Positions 33,200 to 42,154 are shown, numbered from the stretch's first letter. The stretch is 64,000 bases of DNA from JASJAR01 sp038530285 (GCA_038530285.1 JBCBCY010000002.1:124001-188000); one strand, 5' to 3'. Notes: generated from the letters alone by a model not told the origin. Made by a program: numbers and translations.

Positions 33200-33600
33200 C
33201 GGCGCGGCGGCCCCAACTGGCTTTTGCGGCGCAATTCGCCCCCGGACGGTGTCACATTGCACGCGGCCCATAGGCTGGTCAGGATCAGACCCGCCGCCAG
33301 CATGCCCAAAAACCGCGATGGGCGCGATGCGGTCAAGGGTGTGGGCTGCGGGGTCTGCCCATGCAGCCGGTGGCAGGTGGACCATCGGTCTGCACTGTTG
33401 CACCCGATGCTCCACAAGGCCATCGCCTGAGACCGCTCTGGCTTTGCTGCGGCATCCTGAAAACCGGTGTCATAGGCCCGCGTCTGCCAGGCGTACTGGG
33501 CCGCCACGCGGCCCTGCAACCAGGCGCCGGGCTCTGGCGTAGGGGTCGCCTGGCCCCAGCCAGGCCAGACGACAAGACACAAAACAAAACCAATACGCAC
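33196..33600 (-). CDS. Hypothetical small exported protein (134 aa)
   Basis: A GTG start has a GGAGG ribosome site 8-9 bases upstream. The N-terminus MRIGFVLCLVVWPGWGQA is a signal peptide. The mature part has two Cys (IGCNSADRWSTCHRLHG), a Pro/Thr-rich linker and a hydrophobic helix (FLGMLAAGLILTSLWAAC) near the C-terminus, which could anchor it. It overlaps the hydrolase gene by 4 bases at their 3' ends. No family was recognised. Confidence 0.6.
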   Translation of the reverse strand: MRIGFVLCLVVWPGWGQATPTPEPGAWLQGRVAAQYAWQTRAYDTGFQDAAAKPERSQAMALWSIGCNSADRWSTCHRLHGQTPQPTPLTASRPSRFLGMLAAGLILTSLWAACNVTPSGGELRRKSQLGPPRR

Positions 33601-33754
33601 CAGGCAGCCTCCATATTAGGGGCCTAGCGCAAACAGGGTTAACCGGGCGTAAAGAGCTGCGGCATTTGCGGTATACTTCTGCATACTACCTAGCAGAGCG
33701 CGTGTTTTCCCGTTACACCCCGCGCCAAGGGAATCAGGCCAGCGGAGCGCTAAG

Positions 33755-34966
33755 ATGTCGAAGATCAAAGTAGAGAACCCCATCGTCGAAATGGACGGCG
33801 ATGAAATGACCCGGATTATCTGGGCCTTCATCAAAGAAAAGCTGATCCTGCCCTACCTGGATGTGGACCTGCTGTATTACGACCTTGGGATGGAAAGCCG
33901 CGACGACACCGATGACCAGATCACCATCGATGCGGCCGAGAAAACCAAAGAGGTCGGGGTGGCGGTGAAATGCGCCACGATCACGCCGGACGAAGCGCGG
34001 GTCGAGGAATTCAACCTGAAGAAAATGTGGCGCTCGCCCAATGGGACGATCCGCAACATCCTCGGCGGTGTGGTGTTTCGCGCCCCGATCATCTGCCAGA
34101 ACGTGCCGCGGCTTGTCCCCGGCTGGACCCAGCCGATTGTGATCGGGCGCCACGCCTTTGGCGATCAGTACCGCGCGACGGACCTGAAATTCCCCGGCCC
34201 CGGCAAATTGTCGATGAAGTTCGTGGGCGAAGACGGCACGGTCGATGAGCGCGAAGTCTTTGACGCCCCAGCCTCGGGTGTCTTCATGGCGATGTACAAC
34301 CTCGATGAAAGCATCCGCGACTTTGCGCGCGCCTCGCTGAACTATGGTCTGAACCTGGGCTGGCCGGTCTACATGTCCACCAAGAACACGATCCTCAAGC
34401 AATACGACGGGCGGTTTTTGGAGCTGTTCCAGGAGGTTTTTGAGGCCGAGTTCGAAGCCAAGTTCAAAGAGGCCGGCATCACCTATGAACACCGCCTGAT
34501 CGACGACATGGTGGCCTGTGCCATGAAGTGGAACGGCGGGTTTGTCTGGGCGTGCAAAAACTACGACGGCGATGTGCAGTCAGACACGGTCGCGCAAGGG
34601 TTCGGCTCGCTCGGGCTGATGACCTCGCAACTGATGACGCCGGACGGCAAGGTGGTCGAGGCCGAAGCCGCCCACGGCACGGTGACGCGCCATTACCGCC
34701 AGCACCAGGCGGGCGAAGAGACGTCAACGAACTCGATCGCGTCGATCTACGCCTGGACGGGGGGCCTGAAGCACCGCGCCAAGCTTGACGGCAATGATGC
34801 GCTGATGACCTTTGCCGAGACGCTGGAAAAGGTGATCATCGACACGGTGGAATCGGGCCATATGACCAAGGACCTCGCCCTGCTGGTGGGGCCCGACCAG
34901 AAGTGGCTGACGACAACCGGGTTCCTCGACAAGATCGATGCAAACCTGCAGGCCGCATTGAGCTAG
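33755..34966 (+). CDS. icd: NADP-dependent isocitrate dehydrogenase
   Basis: A TCA-cycle enzyme making 2-oxoglutarate and NADPH. The 403-residue protein belongs to the eukaryote-like homodimeric type: MSKIKVENPIVEMDGDEMTRIIW, then KKMWRSPNGTIRNILGG with the isocitrate-binding Ser and Arg, then DDMVACAMKWNGGFVWACKNYDGDVQSD with the metal-binding Asp, and HGTVTRHYRQHQAGEETSTN for NADP. The gene is monocistronic with its own terminator. Confidence 0.97.
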   Translation: MSKIKVENPIVEMDGDEMTRIIWAFIKEKLILPYLDVDLLYYDLGMESRDDTDDQITIDAAEKTKEVGVAVKCATITPDEARVEEFNLKKMWRSPNGTIRNILGGVVFRAPIICQNVPRLVPGWTQPIVIGRHAFGDQYRATDLKFPGPGKLSMKFVGEDGTVDEREVFDAPASGVFMAMYNLDESIRDFARASLNYGLNLGWPVYMSTKNTILKQYDGRFLELFQEVFEAEFEAKFKEAGITYEHRLIDDMVACAMKWNGGFVWACKNYDGDVQSDTVAQGFGSLGLMTSQLMTPDGKVVEAEAAHGTVTRHYRQHQAGEETSTNSIASIYAWTGGLKHRAKLDGNDALMTFAETLEKVIIDTVESGHMTKDLALLVGPDQKWLTTTGFLDKIDANLQAALS

Positions 34967-34990
34967 GCCCTGTTCCAATCACGTCTGAAT

Positions 34991-35018
34991 GGCCCGCCCC
35001 ACCCGGCGGGCCTTTTTT
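34991..35018 (+). terminator. Rho-independent terminator of icd
   Basis: GGCCCGCC at 34991-34998 pairs with GGCGGGCC at 35005-35012, followed by six T. Confidence 0.85.
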
Positions 35019-35105
35019 GTGCAAGATCGCGGGCCCGGGGGCAAAAAGGACAGGCATAGTGACCTTTTTCTTGGCGGATGGCGCGCATTGGGCTAACAGG
35101 GGCCT

Positions 35106-35738
35106 ATGCCATCCCCGCTGATGACCATCGAAGTGCCCGAAGATGCCTTGCGCCATAGCTGGTACGAGGATCTGCAAGGTCTGGGCATCGGCACGCTGTT
35201 CACCAGTTTTGCGGTCTATATGATCACCCATCTGGGGTTCATGACGGGCCAGACGGCCGGGCTTGCGCTGTTGATTTCCTATTCCACCGGCTGGTCGTTC
35301 GGGCCGGTGTTTTTCGTGATCAACATCCCGTTTTACCTTTTTGCCTATCTCAGACTTGGCACGATGTTCACCGTGAAAAGCTTCATCTGTGTGGGGCTGA
35401 TGTCGGCCTTTACCGAGGTGGCCCCCAACTGGATTGAGCTTGGCACGATCAACCCGCTGTTCGGCGCGGTCTTCATCGGGTGCCTGGCCGCGATTGGTCT
35501 GATCGCGATGTTCCGACATGGGGGCTCGATGGGGGGGCTGGGGGTCGTGGCGCTGTATATCCAGGACGCCACAGGGTTTCGCGCCGGCTGGGTGCAGATG
35601 ATCTTCGACGTGGTGATTTTCAGCGCGGCGTTCTTTGTCTTGCCCCCCGTCATGGTGTTTTATTCCCTCATTGGGGCGGTGGTTCTGAACCTCGCGATTG
35701 CGATCAACCATCGCCGGGATCGCTATATCGCCGGCTAG
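35106..35738 (+). CDS. YitT-family membrane protein
   Basis: A 210-residue protein with about five helices in the YitT pattern: SFAVYMITHLGFMTGQTAGLALLISYSTG, then GPVFFVINIPFYLFAYLRLG, then GGSMGGLGVVALYIQDATG, whose Gly-rich loop is the most conserved part of the family. Members are proposed transporters with no settled substrate. It is followed directly by a cluster of palindromes. Confidence 0.85.
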   Translation: MPSPLMTIEVPEDALRHSWYEDLQGLGIGTLFTSFAVYMITHLGFMTGQTAGLALLISYSTGWSFGPVFFVINIPFYLFAYLRLGTMFTVKSFICVGLMSAFTEVAPNWIELGTINPLFGAVFIGCLAAIGLIAMFRHGGSMGGLGVVALYIQDATGFRAGWVQMIFDVVIFSAAFFVLPPVMVFYSLIGAVVLNLAIAINHRRDRYIAG

Positions 35739-35743
35739 GGGCG

Positions 35744-35846
35744 GCGATTTTTATAAAAATCGCACTCCGATCCTTGGAAGGATCGGGCCTCCGGCGGGGG
35801 GTGAAGCGCGAACCAACGAAGTTGGCGAAACGTCCAGTGGACGTTT
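35744..35846. repeat. Twin-palindrome element with extra hairpins, after the YitT gene
   Basis: Perfect palindrome GCGATTTTTATAAAAATCGC at 35744-35763; CCGATCCTT, GG, AAGGATCGG at 35767-35786; then a GCCTCCGGCGGGGG stretch; then CCAAC/GTTGG at 35813-35825 and AAACGTCC/GGACGTTT at 35828-35846. It starts 6 bases after the YitT stop codon. Confidence 0.85.
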
Positions 35847-35936
35847 TGCGCGATGAACGGGCGGAGCCCATGCCAGGATGAAGGGGCCCTGGTGTAGGCT
35901 TGCAAGGCAAATGCGCGCACACGGCGAGGCGGAGAG

Positions 35937-36338
35937 ATGTCAGATGTCGACAAGGCCATTGCAGCGATCGAGCACCCGGGCAAGCGGGCGGACGCGGCGC
36001 GGCTGGTCGAGATATTCAAGAAGGCATCGGGCTACGCGCCCTATCTCGCCAATGCGCGTCTCATTGGGTTTGGCCGCTACGCATACACCTATGAAACCGG
36101 CCGATCCGGCACGTGGCTGGCCACGGGCATTGGCATTTCAAAGGCCCGTTTTGCCCTGCACATCATGCCGGGGTACAAAGACTTCCCCGAAATCATGGCG
36201 CGGCTTGGCAAGCACAAGACCGGGGCCGCATGTGTTTATATCAACACACTGGCGGATATGGATGAGGCCGCAGTGGCCGATCTGGTCCGCGCGGGGCTTG
36301 ACCACCTTGCGACCTTGTGGCCCATCGCGCCGACCTAA
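35937..36338 (+). CDS. DUF1801 domain protein
   Basis: A 133-residue cytoplasmic protein. IEHPGKRADAARLVEIFKKASGYAPYL, IGFGRYAYTYETGRSGTW and VYINTLADMDEAAVADLV fit the DUF1801/YdhG family, whose biochemical role is unknown. It converges with the carboxypeptidase gene, overlapping by 4 bases. A GGCGGAGAG site precedes the ATG. Confidence 0.82.
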   Translation: MSDVDKAIAAIEHPGKRADAARLVEIFKKASGYAPYLANARLIGFGRYAYTYETGRSGTWLATGIGISKARFALHIMPGYKDFPEIMARLGKHKTGAACVYINTLADMDEAAVADLVRAGLDHLATLWPIAPT

Positions 36339-37807
36339 AGCTTATAGATGCGCGCAAACTTTTCTTCGAGATAGTCCAGAAGCGGGCCATCACTGACGGG
36401 CGTGCCGGTGGCGTGTTCGATGGTCTCGACCGGGGACCTGAGCGCGCCGAAGCGTTGGAGCTTTTCGCCCAACCAGGCGGTGGCGGGCGCGGTGTCACCT
36501 TGGGCCAGCGCCGCATCGAGGTCCGGCAGGTCCCGGCGCAGGGCCGCGTGCAAACAGCCCGCATAGACGTTTCCAAGACTGTAGGTCGGGAAATACCCGA
36601 ACAAGCCCACCGACCAATGCACATCCTGCAGACACCCCAGCGACGGTTTCGGCGGACGCAGGCCAAAATCCGCCTCGACCCGATCATCCCAGGCGCCGGG
36701 CAGGTCCGCCACGGCCAGATCGCCCGCGACCAGCGCGCGTTCAAGATCAAACCGCAGTAGGACATGGAGGTTATATTGCACCTCATCGGCTTCGGTGCGG
36801 ATCAGCCCGCCGGCCTGCACCCGGTTCACGGTGGCATAAAACGCCTCCGTCCCGGCCACGCCGAAATCGCCGAAGGTGGCGCGCATCTGGTCAAACAGAT
36901 ACCCGGTGAAGGCGCGGCTGCGGCCCAGCTGGTTTTCGTAAATCCGGCTTTGGCTTTCATGCACCCCCATCGATGCGCCCTGCCCGATCGCCGTCAGGTG
37001 GTAATCGGGGTCGACCGATTGTTCATAGGCCGCATGGCCGACCTCGTGGATGGTGGAATAAAAACAGTTGAAAGGATCGGCGGGGTCCGACCGGGTTGTG
37101 ATGCGCACATCGAGACCTGAACCCGACGAGAACGGATGCACCGCCTTGTCGATCCGGCCGCGCGTGAAGTCATAGCCGAAGGCCTCTGCCAGGCGGTTCG
37201 AAATCTCCAACTGACCGTCTTCGTCAAACACCCTATCCAAAGCCGCAGGGGCCGGTGCGCCAAGGATGTTGTCGCGCAGGGCCACAAGGCGCGGACGCAG
37301 GCCTGCAAACATCGCCGCCAGAGCATCGCCCGTGGCGCCGGGTTCAAAATCATCAAGCATCGCGTCGTAAAGATCGCGGCCCTCGGCGATGGCCTGGGCT
37401 TCTTCGAGTTTCAGCGCGACGACGCGTTCAAGCGTCGGCTGAAAGGCGGCAAAATCATCGGCAGCCCGCGCTTCGGCCCAGATGCCCTGGGACGCAGAGG
37501 TCATGCGCGCGATCTCGGACGCAAGATCGCCGGGCACCTTGGTGGCGCGGTTATAACTGCGTTTGATCTCGCGCACCTGCGCTTTTTCCACGTCTGTCTG
37601 GGGGTCAGCAGCGGCCAACCAGTCGCCCATGCGCGGATCGGTGCGCCGCGCATGCAGCACGCTTTCCAGGGCGGCCATTTCTTCGCCCCGTTGTGGCGCG
37701 GCGGCCCGCGGCATCATGGTTTCCTGGTCCCAGCCCAGACGGCCCATGACCTGGCTGAGCGCTTCGGTTTCGCGCTGGTGGGCCAGCAGATCGCTCAGAG
37801 CGCTCAT
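36335..37807 (-). CDS. M32-family carboxypeptidase
   Basis: A cytoplasmic zinc carboxypeptidase of the thermostable carboxypeptidase 1 (Taq) family, 490 residues. The metal site is STIHEVGHAAYEQ (HExxH), with the third ligand Glu in GVHESQSRIYEN. MGRLGWDQETMMP near the N-terminus and the GYFPTYSLGNVYAG block are family signatures. I chose the ATG at 37807, which makes an ATGA overlap with ctaA; the longer frame has no support. Confidence 0.93.
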   Translation of the reverse strand: MSALSDLLAHQRETEALSQVMGRLGWDQETMMPRAAAPQRGEEMAALESVLHARRTDPRMGDWLAAADPQTDVEKAQVREIKRSYNRATKVPGDLASEIARMTSASQGIWAEARAADDFAAFQPTLERVVALKLEEAQAIAEGRDLYDAMLDDFEPGATGDALAAMFAGLRPRLVALRDNILGAPAPAALDRVFDEDGQLEISNRLAEAFGYDFTRGRIDKAVHPFSSGSGLDVRITTRSDPADPFNCFYSTIHEVGHAAYEQSVDPDYHLTAIGQGASMGVHESQSRIYENQLGRSRAFTGYLFDQMRATFGDFGVAGTEAFYATVNRVQAGGLIRTEADEVQYNLHVLLRFDLERALVAGDLAVADLPGAWDDRVEADFGLRPPKPSLGCLQDVHWSVGLFGYFPTYSLGNVYAGCLHAALRRDLPDLDAALAQGDTAPATAWLGEKLQRFGALRSPVETIEHATGTPVSDGPLLDYLEEKFARIYKL

Positions 37808-38955
37808 GCGCGCCCCGCCCCGGACCGAACAGATTGCGCGCGCGGATAAAGCGCCTGAAAACGCGCATTCAGGATCAGACCCACCAGGACCACTGCGAAA
37901 AACTGATGCAGGATCGCCAGCGGCCACGGCGCGGCATAAAGCACCGTCATGATCCCCAAAAGCATCTGCACCGACATCATCAGGACGATGGCCAGAAACG
38001 CCGTGCGGATGTGCTTGTTGGCGGACCGGCGCGCCCTCAGCCAGACTGCGATGCCCACAAGGAACAACACATAGCCAAGATTGCGGTGGTTGAATTGCAC
38101 AAGCCCCGCCTCTTCAAAAAAGTTCCGCCAGACGGGGGCCAGATCAAACGCCGTGGGCGGTACCATTTGGCCAGCGTAAAACGGCCAGTCGGTGTAGCTG
38201 CGGCCCGCATCAATGCCCGCTACCAGCGCCCCCAGCAGGATTTGGGCGAAGGCGATCACCAACACAACACCGGCGAGCCGGGACAGCATGTGGTCCCGGC
38301 TGCGCCGCATCTCCAACAGCTCAGCGGACGAGGGTTTGAGCTTCAGAATGTACCACAAGATCAGCCCGAGGATCACAAAGGCCAGCCCCAGATGGGTCGC
38401 CAACCGGTAAGACGCCACATCAAGCATCGTGCCCGTCAGGCCAGACGATACCATCCACCAGCCGATCGCCCCTTGCAGGCCGCCTAGCCCGCCCAGAAGC
38501 AAAAGGCGCGGCGTCCAGCCTGCGGGGATCTTGCGCGCGACCAGGAAGCCGAAGAAGCCAAGCGCCCAAACGAGGCCGATCACCCGGCCAAGCTGACGAT
38601 GCCCCCATTCCCACCAATAGATCACCTTGAACTCCGCCAAGCTCATGCCCGCGTTCTGCAACTGATATTCGGGGATCTGGCGGTAGCGGTCGAATTCCGA
38701 TTGCCAGTCTTCGGCGTTCATTGGCGGGATCGCACCGGTGATCGGCGCCCATTCGGTGATCGACAGGCCTGAATCGGTCAGCCTTGTCAGCCCGCCCACC
38801 GCGATCATGATGACCACAAGGGCGAAAAGCGCCATCAGCCAAGCCCGGATCGCCCCGCGCGCGCCGGCGGTGGCCCGGTCGATCAGCCCGCCCTGGGGCT
38901 TTGGAGCCGCGGCCTTGGCGGTGTCGACCTCTTCAAAAATGCTACGGTGTGCCAT
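37804..38955 (-). CDS. ctaA: Heme A synthase (CtaA/Cox15)
   Basis: An eight-helix inner-membrane enzyme that oxidises heme O to heme A for aa3-type cytochrome oxidase. The 383-residue protein is the Cox15-like type: GGLTRLTDSGLSITEWAPITGAIPP, then EFKVIYWWEWGHRQLGRVIG with the heme-ligand His, then FNHRNLGYVLF and LHQFFAVVLVGLI with the second-half His pair. It is co-transcribed with the carboxypeptidase gene. Confidence 0.95.
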   Translation of the reverse strand: MAHRSIFEEVDTAKAAAPKPQGGLIDRATAGARGAIRAWLMALFALVVIMIAVGGLTRLTDSGLSITEWAPITGAIPPMNAEDWQSEFDRYRQIPEYQLQNAGMSLAEFKVIYWWEWGHRQLGRVIGLVWALGFFGFLVARKIPAGWTPRLLLLGGLGGLQGAIGWWMVSSGLTGTMLDVASYRLATHLGLAFVILGLILWYILKLKPSSAELLEMRRSRDHMLSRLAGVVLVIAFAQILLGALVAGIDAGRSYTDWPFYAGQMVPPTAFDLAPVWRNFFEEAGLVQFNHRNLGYVLFLVGIAVWLRARRSANKHIRTAFLAIVLMMSVQMLLGIMTVLYAAPWPLAILHQFFAVVLVGLILNARFQALYPRAQSVRSGAGRA

Positions 38956-38991
38956 GGGGGATATCTAAGGCGCGGGTGAACCGGGGTCCAG

Positions 38992-39726
38992 TCACTCGCC
39001 CCGCTCTTTCCAGCGGACCATCTGACGCAGCATGCCATGAAAAATCTGCACGTCTGCCCGGGTCAGCGGCATCCGCGACCACAGATTGCGCAAGGTGAGC
39101 TTCATTCCCTCTGCCTTGGTGTCGGGGAAAAAGAACCCCGCCTCACCCAGCCGGTCTTCGTAATGCTGACATAGCTTTTCGACCTCGATTGCAGTGGCCG
39201 GCTCGGTGCCTGCAAATTCCATGACGCGGTCGTCAATCGGCTCGGCACTTCGCTGCCATTCATAGCCCATCAACAGCACGCATTGCGCGAGGTTAAGCGA
39301 GGGAAACTCGGGGTTGGTGGGTACCGAGATGATCGCATTGGCCCGCGCAATATCGGCGTTTTCGAGCCCCGCGCGTTCGGGGCCAAAGAGCACGGCGACT
39401 TTCTGGCCCGCCCCGATCCGGTCGCGGGCTTCGCGCATCGCGCCGCCGGGCGAGTAGACGGGCTTGGTCAGATCCCGGTCGCGCGCCGTGGTGGCATAAA
39501 CGAAAGCGGCATCGCCAAGGGCCGTTGGCAGATCGTCCGCGACCAATGCCTCATCCAACAGCCGCCCCGCCCCGCTGGCCAGCGCCACAGCCGCCGGGTT
39601 GGGCCACCCATCGCGCGGGGCCACCACGCGCATCGCGTCCAGCCCGAAGTTCCACATCGCACGGGCCGACGCGCCGATGTTTTCGCCCATTTGCGGGCGC
39701 ACCAGAACAAACGCGGGTTGAGACAT
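38992..39726 (-). CDS. trmJ: TrmJ-like RNA 2'-O-methyltransferase (SpoU family)
   Basis: A 244-residue SPOUT methyltransferase. PQMGENIGASARAMWNFGL is motif 1, VAVLFGPERAGLENADIARA motif 2, and PTNPEFPSLNLAQCVLLMGYEW motif 3 of the knotted SAM site. Length and the helical C-terminal extension fit TrmJ, which methylates position 32 of tRNAs. The assignment to TrmJ over related SpoU enzymes rests on motif resemblance. It lies 36 bases upstream of ctaA and in the same direction. Confidence 0.85.
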   Translation of the reverse strand: MSQPAFVLVRPQMGENIGASARAMWNFGLDAMRVVAPRDGWPNPAAVALASGAGRLLDEALVADDLPTALGDAAFVYATTARDRDLTKPVYSPGGAMREARDRIGAGQKVAVLFGPERAGLENADIARANAIISVPTNPEFPSLNLAQCVLLMGYEWQRSAEPIDDRVMEFAGTEPATAIEVEKLCQHYEDRLGEAGFFFPDTKAEGMKLTLRNLWSRMPLTRADVQIFHGMLRQMVRWKERGE

Positions 39727-39840
39727 GGTGGCTCCCAGAAAAAGCGGTGACCCCGAAGGCCCGGCCCTGATAGGGCTGCGCGCGCTGCATGGTCAAGGGT
39801 GCCGGCACGGTCTATAGAGGCGCGGCAAAGGACCAGGACC

Positions 39841-40464
39841 ATGCCAGAGCCAGACACCCCCCAGATTTACCTTGTCACCCCGCCTGATTTCGAACTCTCG
39901 GCCTTTCAGCCGCAGCTGGCAGGCGTGCTCGATGCCCATGATGTCGCTTGTCTGCGCCTTGCCATGGCAACCCGCGATGAAGACCGCCTGACGCGCGCCG
40001 GCGACATGATCCGCGAGCTGGCGCATGCCCGCGATGTGCCCTTGGTGATCGACCAGCACTGGACACTGGCCGAACGGTTGGGCCTTGACGGGGTCCATCT
40101 GACCGATGGCGCGCGCAATGTGCGCGCTGCGCGCAAGGCGCTGGGCGCCGATGCCATCGTCGGCGCCTATGCCGGGGCGTCGCGCCATGACGGGATGTCT
40201 GCGGGGGAAGCGGGTGCGGACTATGTGGCCTTCGGACCGGTGACCGACACGTTGGGCGGACAGGATCTGGCGGACACCGATCTCTTCCAATGGTGGTCCG
40301 AAGTGATCGAAGTGCCCATTGTGGCCGATGGCGGGCTCGACAGCGCGGCCGTGGCCCGCCTCAGCCCTTATGCGGATTTTCTAAGCTTCGGCGAAGAAAT
40401 CTGGCGCACTGAAAATCCCGTTGCCGCCCTTGGTGCGCTGCTGGAAGGCCGCGTTCCCGCCTAG
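39841..40464 (+). CDS. Thiamine phosphate synthase-like protein
   Basis: A 207-residue TIM-barrel protein starting MPEPDTPQIYLVTPP. LVIDQHWTLAERLGLDGVHLTD and AGADYVAFGPVTDT match ThiE blocks for pyrophosphate and thiazole binding, but several basic residues of true ThiE are replaced (for example the GASRHD stretch). It may be an active variant or a related TenI-type protein. No other thiamine gene is nearby. An AAAGGACCAGG site supports the ATG at 39841. Confidence 0.75.
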   Translation: MPEPDTPQIYLVTPPDFELSAFQPQLAGVLDAHDVACLRLAMATRDEDRLTRAGDMIRELAHARDVPLVIDQHWTLAERLGLDGVHLTDGARNVRAARKALGADAIVGAYAGASRHDGMSAGEAGADYVAFGPVTDTLGGQDLADTDLFQWWSEVIEVPIVADGGLDSAAVARLSPYADFLSFGEEIWRTENPVAALGALLEGRVPA

Positions 40465-40496
40465 GCGCGAAGCACTCCCACCACGGCGCGCCCGCC

Positions 40497-40586
40497 CGGG
40501 CCTTCATCCTGGCCAAAATACTCCCCGCCGGAGGCGCCAGATTTTCCCTTCGAAAATCTAACCCTGATCCTTACTTAAGGATCAGG
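40497..40586 (-). repeat. Composite intergenic repeat: twin palindrome plus GC-rich module
   Basis: Read on the minus strand: CCTGATCCTTA, AG, TAAGGATCAGG (40586-40563), then AGATTTTC/GAAAATCT arms (40559-40539), then GGCGCCTCCGGCGGGG and AGTATTTTGGCCAGGATGAAGG. The stop codon of olsA (40575-40577) lies inside the first palindrome. The GCCTCCGGCGGGG module also follows the twin palindromes after the YitT gene. Confidence 0.85.
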
Positions 40587-41399
40587 CACCCGCTCCAGAA
40601 ACGCGCGTCGCACGGCCGCTTCAGCCGCTTTGGCCAAGGCTTTTCGGTCCGCGTATTCGCTCACGCGCAACGGGGCCTGAAAGATCAGGTCAACCGTCCC
40701 GCCGCCCGGCGCGGCCAGAAGGGCCAAAAGGTGCGGGCCAAAGTCCATGTCACCCCACCAGCCGAAAAACCGCGCATCTTCGCTTGGGGGGCTTTTGTAG
40801 ACCATACAGACCGGCTGAACCTGCCCGTCCTCTTGGTCATAGAGGGCCGCAAAAAGCGTGGGCTTGAATGCCAGAACACGGCGCCCGTCGGTGGATGTGC
40901 CTTCGGGAAAAAACAACAGCGCGTGGCCGGCTGCGAGACGTGCAGCCAGCTCGGCACGCTGGCGCGCCGCATCGCCCCGGACCCGGCGCACGAACACCGT
41001 GCCCGTGGCCCGCGCCAGCCAGCCGATACCCGCCCAACCCGCAACTTCCGCCTTGGCCACGAAATAGACCCGTGCTGCGGCATTCAGCGCAAAGATGTCT
41101 ACCCAAGAACTGTGGTTTGCCACCAGCGGCACCTGCGGGGCAGCCTGCCCGTGCACGCGCAACCGGATACCCAAGAGCAACATCGCCGCGCGGCACACCC
41201 CTTGGGTGATGAACGGCGTCCAGGGCCGTGCCGTCCCAAACAGCGGACGTTCCAACAGGCGCAGCGCCAGCAGCACCAAAAGCCCGCCAGACACCACCAA
41301 GGCCATGGGCAAACCCCGGTAGATCACCCGCAAGAGCCCCACAGGCCCGCGCGCAGGCGGCTCTGGCGGCGGGGGGCCGTCCCATGTGGGCGTCGTCAT
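40575..41399 (-). CDS. olsA: Lyso-ornithine lipid O-acyltransferase (PlsC family)
   Basis: A 274-residue membrane-associated acyltransferase. One hydrophobic N-terminal helix (LVVSGGLLVLLALRLL) precedes the PlsC motifs NHSSWVDIF (NHxxxxD) and LLFFPEGTSTDG. It esterifies the hydroxyl of lyso-ornithine lipid, completing ornithine lipid synthesis. The start overlaps the olsB stop (ATGA), which supports OlsA over a generic PlsC. Its last codons and stop lie within a palindromic repeat. Confidence 0.88.
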   Translation of the reverse strand: MTTPTWDGPPPPEPPARGPVGLLRVIYRGLPMALVVSGGLLVLLALRLLERPLFGTARPWTPFITQGVCRAAMLLLGIRLRVHGQAAPQVPLVANHSSWVDIFALNAAARVYFVAKAEVAGWAGIGWLARATGTVFVRRVRGDAARQRAELAARLAAGHALLFFPEGTSTDGRRVLAFKPTLFAALYDQEDGQVQPVCMVYKSPPSEDARFFGWWGDMDFGPHLLALLAAPGGGTVDLIFQAPLRVSEYADRKALAKAAEAAVRRAFLERVPDP

Positions 41400-42154
41400 A
41401 AAGCCCCTGCGGTATAGGTGGCCTTGACGCTTTCGCTCATCCTTGCAGTGTCCATCACCAGGCAGACATCGGTGGTGTTGAAGGCATGATCGACATAGGC
41501 GCCATCCCCTACAAAACCGCCCAGCCGCAGATAGGCCTTGATCAGGGCGGGCACGGCCCGCATCGCGGCCACCCGGTCGATCCTGTCGACCGGCACCAGA
41601 TCCATCGGCTGATAGGCCCGCGCGCGCACCCGCAGGTCCGGCGGGGCCAGATGGCGCGCGGCCAGAAGCGACAGCGGCGCCTTCAGCGCGTCGATATCGG
41701 TGCCGTGGAAACTTGCCACGCCAAACAGAACATCGATCTCGCGCTTGGCCACATAGGCCCCAAGTCCTTGCCACAGATGGAACATCGCCGCCCCGCCCCG
41801 GTAATCTGCATGAACACAGGATCGCCCCAGTTCCAGCAACCGCCGCCCCGAGGCGCGCAGCGGGCCAAGGTCGTATTCGTCTTCGGAATAATACTGCCCG
41901 GCCTCGGCGTGTTTTTCAGGGGGCATCAGCCGATAGACCCCGACAACCGCCCCGCCCTTTGCCTCATCCAAAAGCAGCAGATGTTCAAACACCGGATCAA
42001 ACCGGTCCCGCTCAAGTTGTTGGTCGTGATCGACAAGCGCACCGTCGCCGCCCAATTCGCGGACGAAAACCTCATACCGCAGGCGCTGGGCGGCGAAAAG
42101 ATCATCCGCATCGCGCGCCAGGCGCAGGCTGAAGGCGGGGGAATGGGGGGTCAT
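41396..42154 (-). CDS. olsB: L-ornithine N(alpha)-acyltransferase
   Basis: OlsB transfers a 3-hydroxyacyl chain from ACP to ornithine, the first step of ornithine lipid formation. The 252-residue GNAT-like protein has LRYEVFVRELGGDG, then FDPVFEHLLLLD, then RRLLELGRSCVHADYRGGAAMFHLWQGL, all typical of OlsB. Ornithine lipids are phosphorus-free membrane lipids often made under phosphate limitation. I could not identify a PhoB box in the short upstream region. Confidence 0.9.
   Translation of the reverse strand: MTPHSPAFSLRLARDADDLFAAQRLRYEVFVRELGGDGALVDHDQQLERDRFDPVFEHLLLLDEAKGGAVVGVYRLMPPEKHAEAGQYYSEDEYDLGPLRASGRRLLELGRSCVHADYRGGAAMFHLWQGLGAYVAKREIDVLFGVASFHGTDIDALKAPLSLLAARHLAPPDLRVRARAYQPMDLVPVDRIDRVAAMRAVPALIKAYLRLGGFVGDGAYVDHAFNTTDVCLVMDTARMSESVKATYTAGAL

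Noticed and set aside
35744..35846. CRISPR array
   Set aside because: The hairpins are all different and there are no regular spacers or cas genes; they are palindromic intergenic repeats.
36335..37927. Longer 530-residue start for the M32 carboxypeptidase
   Set aside because: The extra 40 codons overlap ctaA and lack family similarity; the ATG at 37807 makes a clean ATGA junction.
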